Assembly: GCA_021613535.1 (NCBI GenBank)
Contig: CP075494.1
Location: 3,410,001-3,474,000 of the forward strand
DNA length: 64,000 nt
Direction of reading: 5' to 3'
From: Adineta vaga
Lineage: Eukaryota; Rotifera
In this document: positions 54,405 through 64,000 of the stretch, piece after piece
Position numbering within the stretch: position 1 is the stretch's first letter
Layout: the number at the start of each line of letters is the position of its first letter
Translations under genes and position numbers: made by a program
Notes under the pieces: model-generated
The model's database searches: none
Seen by the model: the letters and a program-made list of their open reading frames with translations, nothing else
What the model was told of the DNA's origin: nothing

Positions 54405-56441
54405 TTATTCTTGAAGATTTGGAATTAATAAATCATATGAAATAAATTGTCTTCCATCTTGATGTTTTTGTGTACTTTCTAACCATAAACGAATTTTTAG
54501 ATTATGTGTACCAATTTCTTGTGGATTGGTTTGAACATGTTCATGACAAAATCTTCCATGTGAATGATGATGAATTGGTGCTTTTTGACTTCCTTCACCA
54601 TCTTTGGTTGATGTTGGACCTAAACTAATCGGTAAAACTGAATTCGATTCCTTTTCCATCACATTTATTATTGAAATTTGATCACATTCTTCAAAATAAC
54701 ACCAATTTCTATTTGGACGAAATTTTTTATGAAAAACTTTTCCACCAGTTTCAGGTTTTCGTTCAAAAAAGTCAAGAATTTCTTCTTCTGTTTGATCAAT
54801 TGGATTCCATTTGGTTTTGAAACGATGAGCAACACGTATCGCCATCTTGGATGGTGGCATATTCACAATTGCTGATGAAATCATTTGATACATCAATCGA
54901 TAATCATGCATTGTTGAAAGATGTTGAGATGGATCTGTATGAAAGCGACTAATTCCACAACAATGAACATCACCACTAAAAAATGTAATACGTAATTTTT
55001 TCTCTTTGGAAATCTGTTGAAAACGAAGAAGAGCTTTGTTTCTTTCTTCAATATGATTTTCATGTGTCCATTCATCGAGAAGATCATCATATAATTCAGG
55101 TAGACCGAATATGGAATTTGTTTGTTTAACTATTGGAACATTTCGTACTTTATTGGGAAGATTTTTTAAATGTTCAAATATTGTTTCAGCAATACGAACA
55201 CGAACGAATGAAAATGGAACGGGAAATAAAATAATAGCATGTTTGACATGATCAGATACATTCTCTAATTTCTTATAAATCATTTCCCATGTCATGTCAT
55301 GATGTACTTGTTCAGTATTTCGTTCACTTCGTCCATCGGCAGCAAGAATAACTAAATTCGGTCCACATTGAGCAAATGAATTATATCCTTGATAACCAAA
55401 TAGATAATGTTGACGAGCTTTTTCTAACGTTGTATGATGTTGAAATAAAAGTCTCATCTTTTGTGCTGATAGAAACAAACCCATCATCATTGGACTATCA
55501 TGAATTAACGGTGGGTAAGAGCCTGCACCATCAAATATATCATGATCATCCCATGTCATTAAACTTGGAATTGATGATAAAGCAGTTCGGACTTCATCTC
55601 TTCGATTCCAATTTTCTGCATAGGTATTGAAATGATATTGTTCAACTTGATCTTTTAAATCTTGACGAAAGTCTGTTGTCCATTTTTGATTCCATTCCAT
55701 ATTAACCCATGCACGTAGATAAGGAATATCTTCGAAAATAAAATCAATATAATTCTGATCGCCACCCCATAATAATAAATGAAATGGTTTTTCATTATGT
55801 ATCGATAATAAATGATTCCAAACATTGGAATAAGTTAAATCATTGGCAGTTGCTTCTGTTACAGTTGCATCGAAACCATTACAAGAAAAAAATCCACCAC
55901 GCCATTTTTGATTCCATTGTGCAATATGAAAATATCCATTTGTAATCTTTTCACCCCAGTTAACTTTCCAAGAAATTTTTTCATCATTTTCACCAAATGG
56001 AATTTTAATAAATATATTAATTCGATACGCACATAAATCAAAGATATTTTCATATAAAATCTCCCAATTATAATCAATCGATGTATCACTTTCACTCATA
56101 AATTCAATATGCGGTTGAGAACAGGAAATATGTCGAAAGAATAATGCACTACCGATCCATAACATTCGATCTACATCGGTTGTTATGAATTGAAAAAATG
56201 GCCCTAAAGCCTTTCCAGGTGGTTTCGGTGGACGATTAATCGCAGGAGATTCGGTGGTTGCTTCTTCAGAGGGTGGAAGGTCAGGAATTTTTGATGTCGT
56301 GAATTTTGGTGCAGGATAATCACCCATATATTGTGGATCAATATTAACAGGATTGGATGCGGTTGCAAGATAATCACCATGTTTATCCATTTGTTTTTTT
56401 ATCGTACTATTAGAAAAGATCGTGAATACTGAAAGAATCAC
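54405..56441 (-). CDS. PhoD-like metallophosphatase
   Basis: Up to 678 residues; the second Met (MDKHGDYLATASNP, 56390) is an equally good start. One exon. The proline-rich N-terminal 90 residues are followed by a beta-rich region and the metal-binding motifs of the PhoD-like phosphoesterase fold: WGGDQNYID (about 225-233), TWDDHDIFDGAGSYP (Asp298, Asp299, His300, Asp301) and FFSGDVHCCGISRF (His493). Family members hydrolyse phosphomono- or diesters. The long spacing, the extra N-terminal domain and the motif wording resemble the fungal PhoD-like proteins more than secreted bacterial PhoD. No signal peptide is evident, so it is probably intracellular. A fungal origin by transfer is possible (inference). 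Confidence 0.85.
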   Translation of the reverse strand: MILSVFTIFSNSTIKKQMDKHGDYLATASNPVNIDPQYMGDYPAPKFTTSKIPDLPPSEEATTESPAINRPPKPPGKALGPFFQFITTDVDRMLWIGSALFFRHISCSQPHIEFMSESDTSIDYNWEILYENIFDLCAYRINIFIKIPFGENDEKISWKVNWGEKITNGYFHIAQWNQKWRGGFFSCNGFDATVTEATANDLTYSNVWNHLLSIHNEKPFHLLLWGGDQNYIDFIFEDIPYLRAWVNMEWNQKWTTDFRQDLKDQVEQYHFNTYAENWNRRDEVRTALSSIPSLMTWDDHDIFDGAGSYPPLIHDSPMMMGLFLSAQKMRLLFQHHTTLEKARQHYLFGYQGYNSFAQCGPNLVILAADGRSERNTEQVHHDMTWEMIYKKLENVSDHVKHAIILFPVPFSFVRVRIAETIFEHLKNLPNKVRNVPIVKQTNSIFGLPELYDDLLDEWTHENHIEERNKALLRFQQISKEKKLRITFFSGDVHCCGISRFHTDPSQHLSTMHDYRLMYQMISSAIVNMPPSKMAIRVAHRFKTKWNPIDQTEEEILDFFERKPETGGKVFHKKFRPNRNWCYFEECDQISIINVMEKESNSVLPISLGPTSTKDGEGSQKAPIHHHSHGRFCHEHVQTNPQEIGTHNLKIRLWLESTQKHQDGRQFISYDLLIPNLQE

Positions 56442-57307
56442 GTGGCGAGAGAGGTAAATTCTTTTTCTTTATGAAGAAAAAAACGAACGACGAAAAAACA
56501 CCCGATTTTTTATGTTCTGTCAGTGTATATAGAAGAAAAGATAAAGATGTGTTACAAAGAAAGTAAACGATGTGCTTCATTCTATAGATAAAGAAAGAAA
56601 AGAAAGAACGACAAAAAAATCGTAGTTTATTTAGAAGAAGTGATGTTAAAATAAGAGACATTATCGATGTGTAGGACAAATGACATAAGAGAATGTTCGT
56701 TGCTTCTCGATTTTTATTGATGAAGAGTCGAAAGTAATATTTGTTCTTGTGAAACAAAGTTAAATAACATATTGAATGATTCTATTATTTCTTTTTCCTT
56801 GAAAACAAAATAGCCAAGAAGAACTCTTCTACATCAAGTCAATAGAAAAGTTTTTTGATATTAAACACATGCACAGAATATCGACTGAAGAATACGTACA
56901 TGTTTTTTCTCATCATCTACCCATATCCAGCAGAATGTAGATGAGGTCTTTTATTGTACTAATATATGTAAATTTTCGGTTTGCATAGCCAAGACAATAT
57001 TGTTTGATTGATAATTAGATAAAAGTATTCTAACTTGTAAAAGTGGAAATAAAATTTATTCATTTAGAAATTTACCATAAAAATAAGCTCTACATATTAC
57101 TTTTTCTAATTTTGATACATTGATTGTATCGGACAGAACATGGTTCATCCGCATAATAATATCAGTATTTAGAATATAAATATAGAAATTACTGCTTGAT
57201 TCGAATAATTTTTTCAAAACGGTTTTCCTTCTTTAATGATACAAAAGAAAATAAAAGAATAAAACATCTGTCACACACCAGAACGATTCTAGTATCAACT
57301 ACAGAAT
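56442..57307. other. Intergenic, AT-rich, divergent promoter region
   Basis: Between the PhoD-like gene (minus) and the LicD gene (plus). No repeats or genes seen; the minus-strand ORF at 56410-56757 is hydrophobic AT-rich translation overlapping the phosphatase 5' end. Confidence 0.5.
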
Positions 57308-58324
57308 ATGTTTCGTCGTATTGGAACAAGACATCATACTGTTCTGAGTTTCTCCATTCTTATTTCTATTATTACAATATTAATAATTCATTTGATAAAA
57401 AGTTCACCGGATGAAAATTTCAAAGAAACAACAAGATCAATCATATTTTCAAATCGATCATTAAATATCGAAGATAAACGAACATCAATTGATGACGTAT
57501 CAATTCTTTGTTTAAATATGGCAGATTATCTTGATAATGAACAAAATTTACCACAATCTCCATTGATTTATTCACCAACATTTAAATCACCACGAATTTT
57601 TCGTTTTCCTTATCGTTATTCTCATTGGAAATCATCATCGATTCTTCCACGTGCATTAACACCTTGTGAACATAATTTAGCAATGCAATTATTAATGTTT
57701 ATTGATCGAATTTGTCGCGAAAATGAAATTATCTATTTTATGAGTGAAGGAACTTTATTAGGTTCTATGAGACATCATGATATTATACCATGGGATGATG
57801 ATATTGATATTATATTATCTTATGAACAACGACAATTATTTGTAGATACAATCATACAATTGAATAGTACATTGATAGGATTATATTTACTGAAAGGGAA
57901 GGTTGAAAAAAAAGATTATTATAAATTATATTATAAGAGTAATCCAAGTGCTGGAGGATACAAATGGAAGTTTCCATTTATTGATATCTTTTTCTATCAA
58001 CAAAATGAAACTCATCTTTGGAATTCAAAATATCCCGATACAATGAGTAAAATAAGAAATGTTTTTCCATTAATATTAAGACCTCTCGGACAACTATGGA
58101 TACCATCAGCAAGAAAACCATTTAAATTTTTTCAATTTGATCCGTTCGAGGATTGTGTCGGTCATTTTTGGGATCATAGAAATGAAACAGGCAAAGAAGA
58201 AATCAGGATGAAATGTGATCAACTTAAAGATGTTTATCCATTTGTTGAACGAATCAATAAAACGGATTCAGTGGAAGTTTTAAAGATTAATAATACGATT
58301 ATTCATACTGTTTCACTTCAATAA
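57308..58324 (+). CDS. LicD-family nucleotidyltransferase-fold transferase, type II membrane protein
   Basis: 338 residues, one exon. A single N-terminal anchor (about 9-33, LSFSILISIITILIIHLI) with a basic cytoplasmic end suggests a Golgi type II topology. The catalytic region has the LicD/fukutin signature: FMSEGTLLGSMRHHDIIPWD (Glu147 onward) followed by DDIDI, giving acidic residues Asp163, 164, 165 and 167, then KFPFIDIFFY. The family transfers phospho-alditols or phosphocholine to glycans. Several sequons (NRS, NET, NKT) fit a lumenal domain. Animal, protist and bacterial members all exist, so origin is not decided. Substrate unknown. Confidence 0.88.
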   Translation: MFRRIGTRHHTVLSFSILISIITILIIHLIKSSPDENFKETTRSIIFSNRSLNIEDKRTSIDDVSILCLNMADYLDNEQNLPQSPLIYSPTFKSPRIFRFPYRYSHWKSSSILPRALTPCEHNLAMQLLMFIDRICRENEIIYFMSEGTLLGSMRHHDIIPWDDDIDIILSYEQRQLFVDTIIQLNSTLIGLYLLKGKVEKKDYYKLYYKSNPSAGGYKWKFPFIDIFFYQQNETHLWNSKYPDTMSKIRNVFPLILRPLGQLWIPSARKPFKFFQFDPFEDCVGHFWDHRNETGKEEIRMKCDQLKDVYPFVERINKTDSVEVLKINNTIIHTVSLQ

Positions 58325-58960
58325 ATTTTTTTTCTTTCATCTTATTCTATTCTAGTCTCCTGTATATTTTATACTTCAAGTCAAAAAGCAGATCATTTTG
58401 AGAAATAGGATGGAAACTCGTTCGAGTAAATAAAAACATTATATTAGTCACATATGAATGCTTGTTATTTGAATCACAATAAAAAAAACCAGTCATCCAT
58501 TTTCATTTGGAAGACTGATAGAATTCATACCATAATTATCTGCTTTGATTTAATAGTACATAATGTCTAGAATTCTTTCATCTCCTTCACAGGATGTTGA
58601 TGTTATCCATTATTTTTCGACTGTTAGATTGTTCAATTTCCATTTTCCTGTTGTATTAGATTAGTTTCAAAGCAGATTACTGTAGAAACTTCCTGTCTAT
58701 TTCTACCATTATGTTCTGATTTCTCATATTCTCAGTTTTGTACAGTATATAAATGATTTTATATAGATTCAATAACACACTACAGAAGCAGAAACACCGT
58801 ATCTAGATAATTTTCTGACTAATCCGTCGCTTGTATTGTACAGATTTACATATGAGGCACCATTATTTTGCGTATTTATAGATTTTATCGGTTTTCGTGT
58901 GAGTGAGTATAGAAAGACATTGTTTTGGAAACAGTTTTCCTCAACGAATATCTCGTATAT
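58325..58960. other. Intergenic, convergent 3' flanks
   Basis: 3' regions of the LicD gene (plus) and the 645-residue gene (minus). AT-rich; nothing else seen. Confidence 0.5.
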
Positions 58961-60898
58961 TTATTTGAATCTATTTGTACTTACAAGAGTTCTACCTTTC
59001 AAATACATGTCCTTCTCATGATCAGTCCAAGGCATATCATAGGAAGGTAGATTTACATATCGATCCATAGTTAGATGAATCATCGCTCCTGTTCCTGGTG
59101 GAAGTACAACTTCCAACCACTTATGATTAACTGCGATGGTTTCTTCAGTATCTCCGATTTCGTTTAATACATACACCTCGTTGAATCGATGTTCCCCAAA
59201 CGTACCAGCTTGAATAATAAGCGTGCGTTGTAAAAATAAATCCACATTTATTAAATCTAACGTTACTGAATGATTTTTGAGATCTTTAACTAGTGCAGCA
59301 ATGGACTGTGGAAGACCAGGACGTTTCTCTTCAACATCATAAAAACGTACGCGAGCATGCAATAATCCTCCATGAGATATATGCATTGGTCCACCCAGAG
59401 TGAGCTGAACAAGACTTTCCATATATACGGGACACATTTCTTGCCAGATATGAATGGAAGAGAAATCGTCCTGATTGTATTGGTCAGTCCAGTTCAACGG
59501 ATTTCCTGCTTCCGAGCGCATTTTTTTCAATTGATGTTCAATCAATCGATAATTAGCATTCAATATACGTTGTGGATAATCTGGATTAAGACCTCGAATA
59601 TATTGAAACCATGGTAATGTGTTACCAATATAATGCTTCGTATTTTTTCTCGTCTTATTATCTCCACCGGAAAGTGTGGGGATAATTACTTCGTTCCAAT
59701 CATGATCTTTCTCAACACGATCCATGCGCTTCAAATCTTCGTCCGCCATAGAAATAGTCCACAGATAAATCGGATATTCCGGTGTTGGCTTGCGATAATC
59801 TGCCCAGCCTGCATCGAAGCGTTTGTATGGCACCACCCATTGACCCTCTTGTTCTTTGCGCAATGCCCAATTCTTATCAAGTTGGCTTCGTGCAAAATTG
59901 AGCTTGTTCATATCACCTGTTAAAAGTACTGCATTCATACATGCATTTACTAGTGGTTCAATGATCGTGAGGAATCCATGTGGCCAACGCCATCCATAGT
60001 AACCACCCCACCATTTGCCATCGTTGTATTCTCCAATCTTACCGCTCAATCCTACATTATCTGGAATGATACCATCATTTTGTCGAGTCCTCTCATTCCA
60101 GACTTCCAAATAATTTACTACCCAGCTACGATATTTCTCCTCGCCTGAATATAGAAATGCATGAGTTACAAGTCCTGTTGCATTAAGATTCAGCGGCACA
60201 TCACCCCGCGTCATCCGCTCGTTCATTAAACGTATAATATCCGCATATATCGCATCATTTGACCATGCACACTTTCCACTGACAAAATCTACATTTGGAA
60301 TATCTTCATAAGGCGCCAAATAATCATCGAGAATGCCACGATGTGTACTCCAATCTTCAGCTGTAAATTCAAATCGTGGTCCTCGACTACCTGTATTCGG
60401 CGAACGAATCAAGTTAAGTTTAGAGTCATAATTCTGCGCCTCGTCATCCTCTCCGATATACATGCCCGCAAAACGTAATGCTCGCTGACGATCCTTCAAA
60501 GCTGCTGGACCTGCAAGACCAAGAAAGTAAAAATACAAGTAACCTTCACCATGATGCATCCAATCATAGTACGCATCGAATTCTCGATGAATTTGTCCAT
60601 ATTCAGTCCATTGCCATGTAATACCCTCCCAAATTCTACGCGAAATTTCATGCAGTTCATGACTTCCACCTAACATATAGAGTAACGCCAGATTCATGAA
60701 ACCTTCATATGGATCATCCGATCCGTCCATTCCTGGCCAATCTCGACGCCAAATCAAGGTTCCATCCGAACGCGTATAGCGCGCTACAAATTCAAATGCA
60801 GCCTTGTTCAATTGATCGAATAATAATCGCTCCATTAATGCCCATTGTGGAGGAACCATATGATTTTTTAATAAAATCTTGGTAATTGAATGTGACAT
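58961..60898 (-). CDS. Bacterial-like 645-residue protein, probable alpha/alpha-barrel fold
   Basis: One exon, and clearly richer in GC than neighbouring genes. The protein is rich in Trp, Tyr and acidic residues in a pattern usual for carbohydrate-active alpha/alpha-barrel proteins: DAYYDWMHHGEGYLYFYFLG, RQRALRFAGMYIGED, RSPNTGSRGPRFEFTAEDW, IIPDNVGLSGKIGEY and KWWGGYYGWRWPHG. I recognise these strings as resembling uncharacterised bacterial proteins rather than any animal family. No signal peptide or membrane segment. The acidic and aromatic clusters may form a sugar-binding pocket (inference). A splice-donor-like GTAAGT lies 17 codons or less from the stop, so the C-terminus could differ. 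Strong candidate for transfer from bacteria. Confidence 0.8.
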   Translation of the reverse strand: MSHSITKILLKNHMVPPQWALMERLLFDQLNKAAFEFVARYTRSDGTLIWRRDWPGMDGSDDPYEGFMNLALLYMLGGSHELHEISRRIWEGITWQWTEYGQIHREFDAYYDWMHHGEGYLYFYFLGLAGPAALKDRQRALRFAGMYIGEDDEAQNYDSKLNLIRSPNTGSRGPRFEFTAEDWSTHRGILDDYLAPYEDIPNVDFVSGKCAWSNDAIYADIIRLMNERMTRGDVPLNLNATGLVTHAFLYSGEEKYRSWVVNYLEVWNERTRQNDGIIPDNVGLSGKIGEYNDGKWWGGYYGWRWPHGFLTIIEPLVNACMNAVLLTGDMNKLNFARSQLDKNWALRKEQEGQWVVPYKRFDAGWADYRKPTPEYPIYLWTISMADEDLKRMDRVEKDHDWNEVIIPTLSGGDNKTRKNTKHYIGNTLPWFQYIRGLNPDYPQRILNANYRLIEHQLKKMRSEAGNPLNWTDQYNQDDFSSIHIWQEMCPVYMESLVQLTLGGPMHISHGGLLHARVRFYDVEEKRPGLPQSIAALVKDLKNHSVTLDLINVDLFLQRTLIIQAGTFGEHRFNEVYVLNEIGDTEETIAVNHKWLEVVLPPGTGAMIHLTMDRYVNLPSYDMPWTDHEKDMYLKGRTLVSTNRFK

Positions 60899-61145
60899 AT
60901 CTTTTTCTTATATATTGACTTTCTTTTCGTCTGTGCTGTATGATTACAAAGAAAGAAATAAAAATGTGGCTTTTGGCGGTGTGATACAGCTTGAAAGATA
61001 AAGTCAAGATATAAAAGAAAAAAAAGAAAATAGTCAAGGTATGCGCTGTAGAAGACAGAGAACATTATTAGAAGATACTTTTAACACATCCTACAAGTGA
61101 GGATGTAGTTGCCCTGTTTCTATCGATAGCCACACAAACCAGAGT

Positions 61146-62105
61146 TCATTTTCTCACATTATTAGCTATATGCGAAGGTCCGACGATATTGTGTGGTGGT
61201 CTCTGTAATTTGAATAATTTCTTTATCCATTTTCTCAGTTCAGGAATTACTCCAATACATACCAATGGCATCAAGAGACATACGAGATACAGAAGATCGA
61301 CGACATACTTTGATTGAATTTCAGCAGCTAATTCTGATGCATGTATATGTTCAATCACCGCAATCACTGTGATTGGTACCCATGCGATGAAATATAAAGA
61401 GGCGATGCTAAATAATTGTAGGGTCATGCGTCTCTGCTTTCGCCATGTGATTACTTGTTGTAGACGACGTTTCTGATGGATGACACGTATGATAAGTACA
61501 AGATTGGCTAGAATAATAATCACTATTGGTATACCGTTATGTAATGCCCAATCAAACGTTGCTAACATGCTATCGTTTTTAAGATAACAATTAGCGTAAC
61601 CGCATAATACCAATGAGAAATCCCAATATATTCCATCGCAATAGTAAATGACAACAAGGCTGAAATAGAGAATCGTTGGATAAGCAACGCCGAATAGTAG
61701 AGGAACGTAGTGATATAGAATACGTTTTATTCGAATATGTAATAAATTACCATTTAGTATGAAAATATGACGTTGAACGGAAATAATAGCCATCAAAATT
61801 TCGCTAGAAACATTGAGAGTGTACTCGAAGAATGTCCAAAAAGTACAATAGGCTGCTGATGCTGGACTTACACGACTAAGATGATAGAAATGAATGGTCA
61901 TTGGTAAGACACATGATGCTACTAAGAAATTGACGAGTAACAAGAGGACTAGACCCTGATTCTTCAGAATTTTAAGCTGAAGACGATGTGTAATGAAGAA
62001 TGTAAAGATGAGAAGATAGAGTAGGATCGATGGGATTTGTAGAAAGAGTAATAAATAAAACTTAACACGATGAAGAACAATTTGACTATCATCCGGTATG
62101 TTCAT
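61146..62105 (-). CDS. Class A-like G-protein-coupled receptor
   Basis: 319 residues, one exon. Seven hydrophobic helices are visible, beginning FYLLLFLQIPSILLYLLIF (about 17-36). Helix 1-2 is followed by LVLLLLVNFLVASCVLP; helix 3 ends SVQRHIFI in place of the usual DRY; helix 6 has FIAWVPITVIAV with the conserved W-x-P; helix 7 is LLYLVCLLMPLVCIGVI followed by a basic amphipathic tail (RKWIKKLFKLQR). Cysteines before helix 3 (AAYC) and in the second extracellular loop could form the usual disulfide. Orphan receptor; ligand not deducible. Such intronless, divergent receptors form large families in bdelloids. Confidence 0.88.
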   Translation of the reverse strand: MNIPDDSQIVLHRVKFYLLLFLQIPSILLYLLIFTFFITHRLQLKILKNQGLVLLLLVNFLVASCVLPMTIHFYHLSRVSPASAAYCTFWTFFEYTLNVSSEILMAIISVQRHIFILNGNLLHIRIKRILYHYVPLLFGVAYPTILYFSLVVIYYCDGIYWDFSLVLCGYANCYLKNDSMLATFDWALHNGIPIVIIILANLVLIIRVIHQKRRLQQVITWRKQRRMTLQLFSIASLYFIAWVPITVIAVIEHIHASELAAEIQSKYVVDLLYLVCLLMPLVCIGVIPELRKWIKKLFKLQRPPHNIVGPSHIANNVRK

Positions 62106-64000
62106 TTTTTACTAACGACAAATGTAATGGAATTAACTGTTAGTCGTCTTTCTTGAAGAAATACAACACTACGGAATAGTATGTTTCTTTTCTTTATTAA
62201 TAACTCTTTAGAAATGAAACGAAGAAAAGAGTTTTATACGCATCAAATCCTCCATGAGAGAATAGAACAAACTATTCAGATAAGACGATCTTTTAATTAA
62301 AAAGTATATATTATTATAGAGCAAGAGAAAATAAATGTTGTAGACATGATTCCAGGCAGAAAAGGCTATATAGTTTTACGCCTTCTATATATCTTACAAA
62401 AAGCATACCTTTTCATTCGTAAACACGCCGGTAAATATAACTTTATTCCGAAAAATGATAGGTCCTTCAATACTTCAAAACCGATCTTTCTCTCAAAAAC
62501 GTATGCAAGAATTTACTATCTTTTTTACGAACGAAATGAACATGTTTTTCTTGTACTAATTTTCTCTGTCTGAGCAATCGAACTATTCAAGATAGCAATA
62601 TTTCACAATGATTGTTGCTCGTTTCGAAGATTTGTAATACGAAAGTAATTGTCTCAATAAAAAAAAAGTCAAATAATAGAGACTTACATAGAATTTCTCA
62701 AAATTTTCAATCCAGCAAAAGAAAAACAAGAAATAAAACGAAAACTCATGAAGCATTATTTATGTCATGTCGAGCATGAGACTTCATGGAAAAAAATGAT
62801 TACATTATCGATTATGACGCATTTTAGATAGAAATAGTGCAATTATATCGAATGCATGAGAATACATGATTAAGAGGTCACATATCGTTTCGTTATAGTT
62901 GAAGAAAGAAATGCCGTAAGTATTATTCATTATGTTTTGTTTATATTTTATTTAATAAAGAACGGTAAAGTAGTACTTAAGAATAAACTAGATTCAATAG
63001 TACAGATATACACTATAAATTCAAAGCGTTTGAGTTCGAACACTGTGAGTGTGTGGGGAGAGGAAACATATTCTCAATGACACTTCTGACAAGATATCCA
63101 TGTTTTAATATCATTCAATAAATGATATAGGAATGAATACTTTGTTGAAAAATCAATCTTTATTATATTTGCTTTTTTCACTTTGATTATTATAAAGCAG
63201 TGTCGACGTTGATAATGATCTGTCAAGATAATAAAAACTAAAGTGCATAGAAAATATGAAAATAGCAAAAACATTACTTTATTCTTCAGTTTCTATTTTT
63301 TAGCGTATGATCGTGATGGTTGTCAAAAATATTAATTTCAGCACATCGAATCAGCCATAAAAGAAACACAGTTAACCAAATAGTAAGCTTTTGAATTTCT
63401 CCTTGTCTGAACGATATATGTAGGATCGTTTGCGTTAACCTCGATGAATATAAACTTTTTATCGAATCGTGTCTTTTCCATAATCTACAATTCATCTTAT
63501 AACAAAACTTTCGTTGGATATGACTATCGTAAAGGTTCAATAAGAACGAAACCACCGAATCCATTTACAGCACGGTATATTGATCTATTATGTTATTGTG
63601 AAATTGTTCAAATGCTCCTGTATAGATACTCATTTTTTCGAGATAAGAAAACAATAATTGCGTGTATTATCATATGATTGTATACTAACAATTATTCCAA
63701 TAATTGTTATCAAGACGAAGCAGAAAGATTCACCGACACGAACAACAATAGAATAGCAATCACAAACAACGACACGAACATCGAAGACAACGCTATTATC
63801 AACAACGGCAGCATTATTATTCTCGACAACATCAAGAACGATGACAACTGCGTCAACTTCAATAACAACTTTATCACATACGACGACAACACGAGAAACA
63901 CCGGTAGATAAACTTTTATAGAGAAAAATATTTCCATAGTATTCATATGAATTAAAAACAGATTTTCTTATAATCTACTTAATTAAATTAGGTATCTATT
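62106..64000. other. Right end, no convincing gene
   Basis: AT-rich. At about 63740-63900 an AAC/GAC-rich stretch gives Asn/Asp-rich, Val-rich and hydrophobic translations in different frames on the two strands, as expected of a degenerate trinucleotide repeat rather than a gene. Nothing else recognised. Confidence 0.5.

Noticed and set aside
56410-56757. 115-codon minus-strand ORF overlapping the phosphatase 5' end
   Set aside because: Phe/Lys-rich translation of AT-rich upstream sequence with no homology.
63678-63946. Asn-rich ORF on plus and hydrophobic ORF on minus
   Set aside because: Both come from an AAC/GAC-rich degenerate repeat; several frames are open, which argues against any being a gene.

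Overview
The window looks like nuclear DNA of a bdelloid rotifer (Adineta- or Rotaria-like). It is AT-rich, animal-type genes have short GT-AG introns, and many other genes have no introns. It holds a eukaryotic RNA-dependent RNA polymerase, an ionotropic glutamate receptor relic, intronless 7TM receptors, NAD-dependent ADP-ribosyltransferase domains, G-rich TGTGGG-like interstitial repeats and several genes of fungal or bacterial flavour. This combination is typical of accessory or subtelomeric bdelloid DNA. The species call is inference.

Layout. 1-5.8 kb: a decayed RNA-dependent RNA polymerase on the minus strand, cut at its 3' end by a telomere-like hairpin. 7.9-14.4 kb: one 6.6-kb exon on the plus strand encoding a very large RNA-binding, DEAH helicase, RING/IBR, PARP-like and WWE protein. 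14.7-19.1 kb: a four-copy ~70-bp tandem repeat, then a nearly full-length but inactivated LINE with candidate target-site duplications. 20.3-21.3 kb: an EGF-7TM receptor. 22.0-26.9 kb: transposon remains (FLYWCH/MULE relic, an unassigned transposase with a nonsense codon, repeated CGTCATCGCGTTACG motifs, CCGCGG-rich repeats). 27.1-45.9 kb, minus strand: a giant secreted multi-exon protein with about 32 EGF-like modules and four copies of a ~200-residue module resembling domains of bacterial (Bacteroidetes) surface proteins; an intron carries a 0.73-kb fold-back transposon. 46.8 kb: a tRNA-like sequence. 47.4-48.6 kb: an ionotropic glutamate receptor pseudogene. 50.1-62.1 kb: a compact run of mostly intact genes: WWE-ADP-ribosyltransferase, a fungal-style MFS anion permease, a small membrane protein, a PhoD-like phosphatase, a LicD-family transferase, a bacterial-looking 645-residue protein and a class A-like GPCR. 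62.1-64 kb: no convincing gene.

Two themes stand out. The RdRP relic and the helicase/E3/PARP-like giant lie head to head, both concerned with RNA, and the giant combines ZAP-like, DEAH11/12-like and PARP-like parts in one chain, so a role in RNA surveillance is a reasonable hypothesis. The right half concentrates genes that look horizontally acquired, next to mobile elements and telomere-like fold-back repeats. All homology calls come from reading motifs; no database search was possible.
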